Source: Acarospora socialis
Lineage: Eukaryota > Ascomycota > Lecanoromycetes > Acarosporales > Acarosporaceae
NCBI GenBank assembly: GCA_025617375.2
Contig: JAMYGW020000012.1
Location: 186,001-250,000, forward strand
Direction: 5' to 3'
DNA length: 64,000 nucleotides
Of this stretch, positions 1-11,900 are shown piece after piece (positions within the stretch are counted from its first letter, which is position 1; each line of letters starts with the position of its first letter). Below the pieces are notes generated by a model. It worked only from the letters and a program-made list of their open reading frames with translations. It ran no database searches and was not told where the DNA came from. The translations under genes were made by a program, and so were the position numbers.

Positions 1-564
1 CGGACTTAGCCTCGACGACGTGCGTATGTCGCCGTATTGCGAGTGCGTGCTCCGCGGCGTCGCACCGCGAGATGGTACCGGTCGTTTGTGTTGCAATGAA
101 GACCGGGGAGAGGGAATATATGGAGGCGGTGTCGTGTCCATCTGCATCGCGCGGACGGAAGAAGGGTTGCGGAATGGAGAGCGGTGTTTCGAAGGAGTGT
201 ATGGCGACAAGGGCTTCGGGTCGGGTTTATAAGATGCTGTCCGTGATTCAGGTAGTAGCTCGGACATGCAGTCGTCCGAATGGTGAGATGTCTGTGGGGA
301 AGAGTGACCGGATGATTTGTCGAAGAACACCTCGTCCGCTCCGCTGGATTGGCGCGCTGACCCGGATAGTGAGTCATTGTGATCGTGATCATCGGCATAG
401 CCTTCGACACTATCTATTGGAAGGTCTTGGTGATGGAGAAACGGTCGTCCGTTCTTTCGGTTTTCAGCTGCGAGTGGGTCCGTATTGTGGAGCATAGAAG
501 CTGGGGTCGGTATTGCTGCTGGATCATGATAAATCTGAAAATCTTCCATTGAAACACGTTCCAT
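1..564 (-). CDS. Serine/proline-rich protein, 5' part of gene (runs off left edge)
   Basis: The minus strand stays open for 188 codons from an ATG at 564 to base 1, and the gene continues beyond the window. The product begins MERVSMEDFQIYHDP and continues as a hydrophilic, low-complexity stretch rich in Ser, Pro, His and Asp, with repeated SP/TP sites such as PSPRSS and TPRSTHS. No folded domain, signal peptide or membrane segment is visible in this part. The start is the first in-frame Met and follows a purine-rich leader. The composition suggests a disordered N-terminal tail with many proline-directed phosphorylation sites, as in fungal cell-cycle or regulatory proteins, but I do not recognise the family. 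Further exons must lie to the left. Confidence 0.6.
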   Translation of the reverse strand, partial: MERVSMEDFQIYHDPAAIPTPASMLHNTDPLAAENRKNGRPFLHHQDLPIDSVEGYADDHDHNDSLSGSARQSSGADEVFFDKSSGHSSPQTSHHSDDCMSELLPESRTASYKPDPKPLSPYTPSKHRSPFRNPSSVRAMQMDTTPPPYIPSPRSSLQHKRPVPSRGATPRSTHSQYGDIRTSSRLSP

Positions 565-1182
565 TATTAATCTCTCCTTTGAGATGGAGGCTGGCACTAT
601 GGACGGATTTGTCGATTGTTGTAGACAACGATTCTGTTGTGGGAAACAAGAACCAGATCTGATCACATGATCTGGGATGTTGTTGCTATAGCAACGCCGC
701 TTTGACACGTGTAGAAGACTACTCGAGTAAATTTAACAGTCACCAGGACGGAATGATTACCATTCTTCGTATGTAACACCACTCGCCTGAACCTACCCAG
801 GCAGTTTTGTATAAATGTAACTGTCTGCGAGTCATCTGTGTGGTAGAGGGAGGTCCATTCATGAGTTAGATACACCGTCGTGGACTCGATGAGAGTTCCT
901 CTGTTACTCTAAGTCTAAGTCTATGCTCTATTAGGTCTATTGCACAGAAAGAAAGATCCCAAGTCAATGACCTGTATGCGTGGAAAAGAAACTGCATAGG
1001 CAAGAGATGAGCAACATAGGGTAAACAAAGATTCACATGCCAGCAAGGGAAAACATAGCAAGGCCGTCTATCATGTATAAGACCGTTCTTCCAAAGTCGC
1101 ACATCTGTGAGAAATCCAGTTCAGGTCGCCGACTTAGTCTGCTCAAGACGTTCTTGCTGATGTCAGGAAGCTCATCTGGGGC
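565..1182. other. Intergenic, no gene seen
   Basis: This stretch lies between the 5' end of the minus-strand gene on the left and the 3' end of the phosphate carrier gene. It should hold the promoter of the former and the 3' UTR of the latter. Short reading frames here have no coding character. Confidence 0.5.
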
Positions 1183-2386
1183 CTATTTCGCAATCTCCAC
1201 GCCGCCGGTAGCACCCAACGCCTTTTGCAGCTGTTAGCGTCTTCACTCCAATTGCATCCCAGGCCTGGAGGATATTTTACCTTCTTGATATCGCCATAGA
1301 TCGCAAATTGGAGACTAGTAAGAGAGCCAATCATAAACAACCGTGCGCCAATGCCAGTGTAACTACCTCGGAATCCAAGCTCTCTCGCGATCTTGATCAG
1401 TCTGCTGGTTGTTCCCTCACCCGGCAGGCCTTTAGTCTTATTGATCTTGCTCAACATGGTGTCGGCGGGTTGTGAGACAATGGCAGCAGCAAGACCTGCA
1501 ATCAGACCTGACCCAAGGTTGATCCCAGTCTGCATAGGACCCGATGTTGTGGACTTGTCGACACGCTTGTAGATAGCTTCAACGACCTTCTCGTAAACAA
1601 CGAATTTTGCCATGGTGTACGGGACTCTACACAGACATTAGGCCATACCATTCTCTTTGAGGGTGTTGCCGTACTCACTGCTTGAATAGGATAGGTCCGA
1701 AACCGGAGTAAAAAGCGCCTAGACCTTCGGTCTTGGCTATCTTTCCAAACCCACTTACGAGACCTGATGCAAAGGTGGGTTCTGAGACGAGACGGATTCG
1801 CGTTGCTTCAAGCGGACACAGTGCAATATCAGCGAAGAACTCGGCTGTGGCGGCAGAAGCGAGATAAACGGCCGTTCTGTTGTCAGAGGCCGTTTCGTAT
1901 CCGAGGTAGTTGATGAATTGCTGTTTGAAGAGCTCGTAGCCACCAAATTTGAATGCGCCTTGAAGGAAATATCCTGCTGCAGTAGGGCCAAAGCCTGTCA
2001 ACAGCGCCCCAGCACCTTCATTTGCAATAACCTGGCGAAAACCACCAATCATGCCTCGATTGTAGGTAACAGGGTCGAGCTGGATCCGTGTCTTGACGCT
2101 GGAAGAATCTGGTATTAGCACGTACTTTTACAAAGTTATGCAACCAAGATAGCAGTCCCTCAAAGATGAGCCGCATTGCGAGCAAGGGCATCCAAACTTA
2201 GACCACGTACACATCAACTGGCGTAAGACCACCATGAGTGACCGAACAACAGACCGCACCCGCCAGCGCAAACCTGGAGTACAATGCCAGGCCGCTCAGC
2301 TTCTCGGGTGTTTGCGCGCTGGCATTCTGGACAATAGCGTCGAGCTTCGTGGAGCCCGTAGTTGAGGGCGGAGCTGAAGCGGCCAT
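1183..2386 (-). CDS. Mitochondrial phosphate carrier protein
   Basis: Four exons: 2211-2386, 1679-2098, 1281-1626 and 1183-1221, giving 326 aa. The product is an SLC25-type carrier of the inner mitochondrial membrane that imports phosphate with protons for ATP synthesis. All three repeats are visible. Repeat 1 has the [14 protein letters not shown] signature, repeat 2 has [10 protein letters not shown] and repeat 3 has [12 protein letters not shown]. The tail [11 protein letters not shown] is typical of fungal phosphate carriers. Introns are GT-AG (2099-2210, 1627-1678, 1222-1280), and each junction restores the family sequence exactly. The ATG at 2386 is the first in-frame Met after the leader; no earlier ATG fits, although a small extra 5' exon cannot be excluded. 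Length is usual for the family (about 310-330 aa). Confidence 0.93.
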
Positions 2387-5300
2387 ACCAGAAGACAAGA
2401 AGAGCGTTGCCAAAGTATGGAGCGATTGCTTTTGGTATATGTTGGGTAAAGGAGAGTGATGATTCTTTGTACCGTAGTATTGCTTTGTAGAGATTGCGAG
2501 GCTTTTTCTTTTTCGGAAGAGTTAGGGTCGTCCTTCGGATGATTTGTCGGAAAATCTGCAAAGTCCGAGCTCGTACGGGATGACTAAGGTAAACAATGCA
2601 ATACCTACTCTACTTACGAGTACCTTATTTTTATTGCCCTGAGATCATATTACTTTAATAATGACTGGCCACGAAGCTCATCTATCCTCGTCAGACGTAC
2701 TCAGTTCCATTTCTAAAAAGGGTCCTACAACCGGGTAGGCAGCATCGCGCGAGATGTTCATCATATTCACCCCAGTCTTTCTCCTTTCACCTTTCTAAAT
2801 CTTTGTTTTAGTTTTGCATTTCAATCACTGGCATCATCTTAATGTGCACTCACAACAATGGAGCGCTGGTATTCGTTGGCCAATATCAAACTTTGAGTCG
2901 TCCAAGAGAGCAGAAGAATGTTGGGCTCACACAAGAACTTCTTCACTACCTATGTACAGGGTTGAATGGCGGATCAGAGCCACATACGGGGCGTCGCCGC
3001 ATTCTCAGGGCTGTCGCTCACCTAGAGCATGCTATCGGCGCAGTTGAGATTCTTCATCTTGAGTTATCTTAGGTGAAGTCATCTCTTACGAGCTTTGTGA
3101 CCCGCCGAAGCCTACTATCGAAAAGTCTTGGATAAAGCATGAGCCAATCCATCAATTGCAGCTAAGGCTTGTTTCAGAGACATCGGGTGTCGAGGTCTAG
3201 CAATGCACGCTGCTGGTGATGGCAAGATGGATCAGTGCCTCTGAGGCATGGTGTCATATGACAGGCAACGTTGGCATCGAGGTCTTGCTTGTTACTGTAC
3301 CAGGGCCAAGTAGTTGTGTATGGTTTAGGCACTTCCATCGTAATGGCTGTATGGGTGCGCTCTTGTCTGTTATTACTAGGGCTCAATTGGATTGAACCAT
3401 TGCTGACTAGGGCAATTTTCCGTCGTCTTGCCAAAGTTGACTCCTCGAGTAACGTCCCCAAAGTGAACTTTACCGTGTAAGGGGTGCGACATGGAAAACT
3501 CAATCAGTTGACCTGAGTGACAGCTGTATCTGCAATTCGAACTCAGTTCTCTCCCTCGGAGGCTGCTAAGAAATTAACACTTGTTGCCATCGTTCCCTTC
3601 GTTTGATGTACTGTGCTGACTAATCGAGAGACGATACCTAATGTAGACCACTTCTTGCCTTCTAACAGTGCAGATTACGTTCATGCTCTCGAGCGGCTAC
3701 TCTGAAACCTGATGCTGGGATGGTTCGTTGAGCAGAACTGCCTGACCCAGGGAAGTGGTCGTGACTGTAATGCACGTATCACAAGGGCGGATTGATACGG
3801 GCCCGGAACTGTTGAGTCAACAAGCATCGCTCAGACGGGCAAAGAAACCTGCGTATGGATCGCAACGTCCAAACTCTAACCTTGGCATGTTCATGCGCGC
3901 CTACGGCGTGTGTAGGTAGGTGAAGATTCAGTGGGTGGCGGAGCATCTCATCACTTCGGACCGGGTTTCAGACTGTGTACGGAGGAAATCTGGATACTTC
4001 GACATGGAGGCCAACCGGCATCAGAAACCTAGCGGAGCGGAGAGAAATCAAGTCCTTGTTTTATCAAACACCCGACTGCGGCGGCTAAATCTAACCCCGC
4101 CAAGCTCTGGAGCTCAATGAGTTAAAAACTTATGATGGTCAATTCGCAGGCACTCAGAGCTTCCGGAGTGCGGGGATGCCCAGTAGTCTCAGTACGCCAC
4201 AAGGTTCAAACAGCATTCCACTTTCCCACACCCGATCACTGGCAAAGGATATTGACGAGGTGTCGCCACTAAACTCATCGCAGAAGAAGGAGCTGGGGCC
4301 TTCTAGGCATTCACAGAATTTGAAACTACAACGGTCATGGCGGAAAGAAGAGCCGAAACCACTCATCGGGACTTTGCTAATCTAGGTACGCGTGATATTG
4401 GTCTTTGCATGGGCTCTGCGTCCATAGCCCTACCGACGGTCACCGAACAGGAACCGTGGACTGCGTTACTGGTTGCTTTTGGGCTCTAGAGATACTGAAG
4501 ATCACCATCCATCGAACTCCACAAACGTCCATAGGCAGATTATATGGTCATATTTGGGTGGCTCTCTTCTCAGTTCAAGGTCAGGCCGTCGACACTCTAG
4601 AAACGTTTATTTGCCGGACACGATCATCGTAGATGATAAGATCTACAAGATGAATCAGACCTTCGGGCACATTACGAGTCTCCTTCAGATTCTGGGAAGC
4701 GAGATCAAGAACACGGTACATCCGCCAAGCTTAGGCCCAGAATTAACAGTGCAATTGCACACGTTGTATGTTGCGTTTCAGATTTGTTGGGTCTGCGCTT
4801 GAACTTCGGATGAAGATGCTGTTCACTCTGATGATGCCAACATCAACCGGTGCAAGCATCTAAGCAGTCATTCTGGCCTTACAACACGAATCGGAAGACC
4901 TCCTTGGTCAATGTTGGCGCTATATGGACCGTAAATAAGGTAGAGGCTTGCTTCTGACCTTGTCTAGGCGATCGAACCAGACACTTGTGGTCAGGGCTAC
5001 ACCAGGCTGTCAGAATGTGGATGCTTACAACGAACAGCCTGTCTGGCCGGGCCAAGTTGATCGACTCACGGGCTGATCAGATGAGAGACGATATGACCAG
5101 TGGGGTATTGTGAGATCCTATGTGGGTGTGATGGGAGAGTGAGAAGATTGCCGATGAGAGGGTGCAAAGGGACGATCCGAGGACACTTTGGTCCGACTGA
5201 ATACGGTGGTGCAACAGTGTGGGTTCGCCTTACGGCGCTAGAGTTGTGTAATGAGGGAAAATGTAAAAGGGGTTCGTCCGTCTTGGCCCTCTATGTTGCC

Positions 5301-8206
5301 CTACCTGTACCTATACGAAACTGTTTGTCACAATCTATGCCTCCCTGCTTGAATGGTGCCGATCACTGCTTGTGTCTTGTGTCTGTCGTTCCAAATGATT
5401 CTGGCTGGATCTCAATTGCATCAACGGAATGCCGGTGGGGACACCAAAGTACGGTACCTTATCAAAGCAGACCACAGCATGCCCGACAAGGTTCCAACGT
5501 GACGTTGAAAAGAGGAAAGGAAAGGGATCGGAAACAAGGGGGCCTAACCGGGGTGTGCATGTGTGTGTTTGAGAGGAGCGACCTTCAATCATCATGATGA
5601 TCTGCTGAGGTGTTATATGGAAGTCCGATGACGATGGAATCTTCTTCGTGCCTTCTGCGCATCTCGCTAGTCTTTAGCGCTGCGGCAATCGTCAAGAATT
5701 ACGACTTCGGGCATAGTGGACGTCGCACAGACCAATGCAGATCATCTCTACCTAGAAAGGTAAGTTATCTGTACCTTGAGTATGAGTGGTAGGTACCTGG
5801 GTACCTCCTTCGTCGTCCCCAAAAGGGTCGTCGAATTAGGTCGGAAGCTTGACCATGAGACCGTTGAAAGATGACACGTGCGGTTCTGACCTCGCGCACT
5901 AAAACCATTACTCTCAGGTACGAAAGACGCATATAAGCGATAGCAATCAGATCACAGCATCTTTGACTTCAAGTTCAACGCTGAACTCTCCCTCGGTGGA
6001 ATGGGGCTGTGCAACGAGTTGGATCCGAAGCGGAGGCTCGGTCTGTTACGATACGTCGCGGGTCTGACGTTTCAAAGTTTGGAGGAAGGAGGAACATGGA
6101 GAGAAGATAGGGTCACTAGAGTTTCACAGGGTAAAAAGCTCCTCGCGAGGAGGGGGGCGAAGTCGTTCCCATCCATTTCTGTCCCAAGCTTGAAACGAAG
6201 TTTTGAAACTACCAAACGTGGACCTCCAACAGCACCATCTCCTCCGGCAGCAGTCCTCCAGCCCAGCCAAGACGTCAATAACCCGTCGCGATGTGCATAT
6301 GCTGCAGTTCGCCTTGGCCCCGGTATAGGATCTTTGTCACAACCGCCATGGGTAGTGGGAGCTAGAGCGAGTTGAAGACGTCAAGCCTGGACAGAGCAGC
6401 GCCTCCAGATTGTTTCAAGCTTTGACCAGATTGGGTAGCACGGAGAAGGAGGCAGAGGGCGTGCATTCTCCAGCCATAAGCAGTATGAATCGAGATGGAA
6501 TTGGTTAGACCCGAAATCAGATCAACAGGTTAGGGACACTGGAGGCGTCATTGTTCCAGGTTGTGGAAGGAGGGTAAGCTCTGAAAGTAGATTGGATGAT
6601 GACCGAAGATATCAAACATAGCGTGTCAACATCTCGACAGTGACAAATCAGAGGAAAGTGGCACATGGCCCTTCTGGTGTGCAAGGAAAGAATACATTGA
6701 TTTGTGCCCTGTTCGGTTCGCCTGCAAATTGAGCGGAGCGGCTCTGAGCAGACGAGCGGGCGTATAAGGTGGGGAATGAAAATCAGGGAGGGGTGGTTGA
6801 CTAATGATCTTAGCGTTCAGCCCTGACAACTCTTGGCCATCCAATTAGAAATTCGAATCAACTCTGGCTGCCAAGTCACCTTTATTATTGTAAGTACCTT
6901 ATCACCGTTCTTTCGACTCCCGTAGCCCATGTTCCGCTGACCCATGGGTACAGGGTAAGTTCCGGATGGGTGGCAGGTCGTCAGAGACAGTCGTACAGGG
7001 AAGCAGCACCTATGCTGCTGAGTGAGTATGAGTAGAACTTGTATCTGTAGATGAAGTGAGCCGCAGTGACTCTATTTGTGAAGGTAAGGTAAGGTATTCG
7101 CTGTTTGGTGCAGACACTGAACAAGACATTGTTGCGATGCGGACCAGGGAGGGTAACTACCTAGGTACACATAAGGTAGACAGCATCAGCGACATATCCC
7201 TGGCCCTGTCATCTGCACGAGTGATTGGTAGCGTTGTGTGGATATCTTTGTTAGTGTCCACTGATCTGGATGTTGATGACGTTCATTTCCTGTCAGAAGG
7301 CACCTTAGGTAACTACCTTAGGTACCTTAGAGTACCTTACCTTACCTTATTTCTTAGCAGCTCAGAAAAGTAAGGTACCTTAGATGCCGTGAATTTCCAC
7401 ACCACTCCACACCACACCGCACCGCACCAAGAAACGTCCCCCTTCTTTCTGAGTCTTGCCATCATGGACAAAGTATCATTGGCTGTAGGTGTGTGTAAGT
7501 ATGTGTAAAGCGAACTACTGTAGGAAGACACTCCTTAGCCACTTTCTCCATGCCCGGTCCTTGTCTCGTACCTCCACTTACGCCCACCATTACACATACG
7601 GAGTACCTTAGTCTTTTACGTCAACCTGCAATCCTGGATCCCCGCAAAACGCAGGGGTCTCTTAAATGCGCGTGCGATTCCTTGATCCCTGCTCGCCATC
7701 GAGTCTTCAGCCTTTAGCTTACCTTCCTCTGCCTGTACACAGTATGTACCTTCCTCACCTCACAACCCTACCTTACCCGGACAGCTTCGATACACTGGAC
7801 CAGCCAGCGACAAGGGAGAGATCCAGGGCCCGACGTATCAACAGATGCAAGCCATGAAGGAGTTAAAGATCGGCGCTGATCTGCCGTTTGTTTTAAAGAC
7901 CGCTTGGATGTCCTCGATGCTCTCCCGCTCTTCTAGAAGCTTGCTTTCTTTTTATTACAATTCTTCCATACCTTGAACCACTACCTATTACTTACCTACA
8001 TACCTACCTTGTCCCTCTGCTGCCTGTCACCGTTATTATCATTCTTCCAGCTTCAAATCAATAACCCCACCCCACCACCCATCGATTGACCTTCTACCTA
8101 TATTGCACTCTCATTCCTATCTCTCGCCCACGCATACACCCGCGCGCACACCAAACCCCTTGACCCTCACTCAATCTTTTCTCATCACACCCCACACACG
8201 CGCAAC
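2387..8206. other. Long gene-poor stretch (5.8 kb)
   Basis: No recognisable protein is encoded. Reading frames of up to 165 codons (for example 5100-5597 on the plus strand) lack coding character, family motifs and plausible splice extensions. The right part, from about 7.0 kb, is sprinkled with AAGGTA / TACCTT units and grades into a CT-rich leader before the transcription factor gene. The segment probably contains long regulatory regions and possibly non-coding RNAs or decayed repeats that cannot be identified by eye. Confidence 0.45.
7301..7385. repeat. Cluster of ACCTTAGGTA palindromic units
   Basis: Several overlapping copies of the near-palindrome ACCTTAGGTA and of the simple unit ACCTT occur in 85 bp, for example ACCTTAGGTA near 7302 and TAAGGTACCTTA near 7371. 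Related units occur at 7080-7100 and 7157-7180, and at 11690-11765, 13985-14010 and 58532-58545. I see only the sequence pattern; the function is unknown. Confidence 0.6.
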
Positions 8207-10336
8207 ATGCTTCTGTATCACCGACCAGTACCGGCCAAGATACCCAAACGTCGGTCCCGAGCAGGTGAGCAGAGCCGACGATTTTCTTTGCCCTGGGTTA
8301 TCAACACGTGCAACCGTGGAGAAGACTGGACGCTGATTCCTACTTGATTGGCCGAACGGGCAGGCTGCGTTCATTGGTGGGTCCTCCTGTGAAACGTGAC
8401 ATTCGTTCGGGCGAGATGTACTGACAGGTATCCAGCAAAGAGAAGAAGAAGAAATGCAACGAAGAACGGCCCCACTGTGATCGATGCCTGGAGCGGGGAC
8501 TGAAGTGCGAGTACGAGCCGGTGAAGCCACGCAAGCGGAGAAGGACGGTGTCCAACCCGGAGCACTCCGTCATGCGACCACCGACCACCGCCCCGGGGCA
8601 GCATTTGGGATTTCACGACCGCTTACAAGCGCTACGGCACAACTCCAGCTCCGGGTCGTCGATCATGTCGGGCTCGCCAACCCCTCCCTTGCCGGCGATA
8701 GCGGAGAACTGGGAGGCGCACAGCGCAAACTCCGTCTTCTCGGACTCGGCCTCGAGCTGCGGCAGTGACACCCTTCTCGACATCGGCTCTCCTTTACCAC
8801 CGTTCAACCCGCTGGAAGGGTTCGCCAAGTCTGCGCCCGAGGTCCCCGATGTCAAACCGCTGCAGATGGATCCTTTGGATGGCTTTCCGAAGGAGGACTT
8901 TGAGGAGGACATCGGCGGAACTCGGGACATGCTCACACGCATTTCCGGCCGATCGAGCAGTGCCTACCCCGAGCTGGCGATGATGGCACCGAGCACATGT
9001 GGCTCGCCGTACGACTTCAGCACCCCGGCGTTCGCCGAGTTCACCACCAACGAGAGCCGGAGGCATCTCCTGGATCACTTCTGCAACGTCCTCAGCCACC
9101 TCCTGGTCTTCAAAGAGGATGGCGGGAATGCTTTTCAGCAGTTGATCCTTCCGATGGCGCACAAGAGCTCTCCGTTGTTGAACGCCATTTATGCCATCTC
9201 GAGTGCGCACCTGGAACACCGTGGCCTGCAGACGGGAGAGAGAGCGCTCGATTTACACTCGAAAGCTCTGGCGGGGTTGGCACAACTCATAGCGGAGAAG
9301 GACAGGGGCAACCGTGACGAGGTGCTGGCGGTGATCATGCTCCTTGTGTACTACGAGGTATGCGGCGTGGATATGCGTCTTTCTGCGCTAGCTTTCTAAC
9401 TTCGATCCAAGGTCGTTCGAAGTGGCACAGCGGTCAGCTTGAACAGCCATCTACGAGGCGCTTTATCGATCATGCGCGAACGTCGCGGCAAGCGAGGTCC
9501 AACCAGTACGTTTTTGGAACGGGTAGGTTCTAGGCCCCTGAAATGATACGACAACTCGGTAACAGCTATTCTAGACCTTCCGTTACTTTGACGTGATCTG
9601 CGCTCTGTCTTTTGGCACCAGCCCCTTGTCCGGAACAATCTTGTCTCAGAATCAATCGAGTGACATCGCTTCGGTCCGAGAGACATCCGCCATGGTTGCG
9701 GTGGACACACTTTTCGGCCTTGTGGCCGATCTGTGGCCCATCGTCCATCGCCTCTCCACCCTTTATGGCATGAAGATGGACCTCGAAAAGGTAGAAATTG
9801 CCGACCCAGCATCGGAAAAGGCGGCGGCGATGCGGACCGACTTCGATAACAACGCATCCACCGTGGAGCTTGCCCTCCACCAATGGACGCCCAAGATTCC
9901 GGGTTCCCTCGTCACGACCGAAACCCCGGCCGATGACTCCCGCTTGCAATCCATCCTCAACAACGCCGAAGCATACAAACAGGCCTGTTTCATCTTTCTC
10001 AACCGTAGCGTGTTCGGTTTGCCACGAAGCTCCCCCAAAATCCAAGCCGCGACCAAGCAGGCTCTGCAGGCGTGCCTGCGGGTGGTCATCTTCTCCGGAC
10101 CCATGTGCGCACTGTTATGGCCACTGTTTACCGCGTCGTGCGAGGCCATCGACGACGTGGATCGTAACGTGGCGCAAATGGTATTCAGACATCTGGAGAG
10201 CCGGCAGGGCATGCAAAACATCGTCACCGCGTGGGAGGTAGCAGAAGAGGTGTGGAGAAGAGGTGATTCCGGGGAGCTTGAGAGGGGTTGGAGGGATATC
10301 GCCACGGACATGGGAAGAGAGGTTGTTTTTGGTTGA
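8207..10336 (+). CDS. Zn2Cys6 fungal transcription factor (Fungal_trans_2 type)
   Basis: Five exons: 8207-8264, 8364-8376, 8436-9357, 9412-9522 and 9575-10336, giving 621 aa. The N-terminal binuclear zinc cluster is built across the first three exons as C-x2-C-x6-C-x6-C-x2-C-x6-C (CVHCKEKKKKC, then CDRCLERGLKC), preceded by the basic run KIPKRRSRAG and followed by KPRKRRR. A Ser/Pro-rich linker leads to the helical regulatory domain from about residue 170, with motifs such as HSKALAGLAQLI and ALSIMRERRG that are typical of PF11951 regulators. It is a nuclear DNA-binding regulator; the target pathway is not apparent from neighbours. The second exon is only 13 nt but is required for the first two cysteines. 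The start ATG at 8207 gives a short MLLYHRPVPAKIPKRR lead. Confidence 0.9.
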
Positions 10337-11816
10337 AAAAAGCGGTCCTGCTGTATCTCTATTGCATACGTCGTCGACGACACATTTTGCGACATTAGAT
10401 CTTCCTTACTTCGGCGGTGTTCTGATATTCTGGGAGGTCAACATAGATTTTCTTTGTCATCTGTGATACTAGTATAGATCATTGCTACGGTGTTGGCATA
10501 TCTACATCCTCCCAGTCACTTTACTCGGGGCCATGGTAGCATGCAAATTCCGAGATGTCATATCAACCCTGAATCAGACCGTTTCCGCCATGCCGGCAGT
10601 TCTGAGGAGGCGGTGTTGTGCCGTCATCTGCAGAAGTACCTAACGGCGACTGGTTGCTGAATTTGAGCAGACGTGCCCCGGCTTTCTTGCACCGCCCCTC
10701 CCCTCGGCATTGCAGGAGGTGCGCCCTGAAACATATAGGTAACGGCCACGGCTGGCACGCACGGGCCCCCGCCGTGACCACCCGGGGGTTTCTTTCTCAA
10801 TGCCTTGGTATTACCGACGCCAGCCTCATCTGCACCCACGTCGGCCACAGCGCCCTAGAAACCTTCACCTGGCTGACGAGCACTTGCTGTCACCGAGTTG
10901 AAGACGCTCATTCCCCTCTGTGGCCAGGGGCGCCAAGGTGGTCACCCATTGTATTAGCCATGAGCAGCTTTTTGTCCAAGATGACTTTTGTTACATAATC
11001 GGAAACGGCAATAATGCTGCTGGCGGTGTCAGAGCTTTCGCGGACTTGCCTCCACCCCATCCATCATCATGTTCCCGTAGGGATTCGCTTACACCGCATC
11101 TACGTGTATCTGCTCGTACATGGATGGCACCGATTGCACAACCAGAAACACCTACCTATCTCTTGCGGAACACGAGGAGCCCGTTCAAGATCGATTGCGT
11201 TCAAACCACCGTCGACCTCGCCGTTTCTGGCAATGTGTTCGCGCCATTTACGAAAGGTGTGGGACAGCATTAGCGTTGCTGCTGCTGCTGACATCGGTCT
11301 TTGGGGGGGAGGGGGCCGCATACCTAAGGTACAGTGCTGTAAGGCATACCTACTACTCGTATGTACACACGCAGTTGTACGACAGTCGATCAATAATTAG
11401 GAATTTCTTTGCATCCCTCGGCGGCGACATACAATTACGAGTAGGGTACGCATACACACAATCTGCACGATAATGCACCATGTTCGTTATCAAGCTACCA
11501 ATCCCATTCTCTCATCCTTTCACCGCAACTTTCGTCTTCAGGTCTCGAACTCCAAATCCGTTCCATTAACGTCGATCCCTTCTTCTTCTCTCATCGTCGC
11601 CCCTAATTATGTGTGATTCTCACCGGATTGATGACCTCAAGACCCTCCTTAATTTAGCGTCAACTTCAATGCGGAGATTGCCATAACTACCTTACTTCAC
11701 GTGGACTCCCTGAAGCCTGTTAAACTACCTTATGTGTACCTTAGGTACTGTGTATTAGGTACCGATCACCGTATCCCTGCCCATCACGACGATCAGCCGC
11801 AAGACAGATCGGAAAA

Positions 11817-11900
11817 GCCACCAAGAAGCCTCCAAGAAGCCTGCAAGAAGCCACCAAGAAGCCACTAAACGCCTTCTACGCCTTCTACGCCTTAGCCTTG
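11817..11900. repeat. Short imperfect tandem repeats
   Basis: About four imperfect 12-nt units of the form CCACCAAGAAGC / CTCCAAGAAGC are followed directly by two to three units of CGCCTTCTA. The pattern is a simple minisatellite; no long open frame supports it as coding. Confidence 0.6.

Noticed and set aside
5100-5597. 165-codon plus-strand frame in the gene-poor stretch
   Set aside because: Composition is not protein-like (scattered Cys, Arg and Gly), there is no motif, and an opposite-strand frame of similar quality overlaps it.
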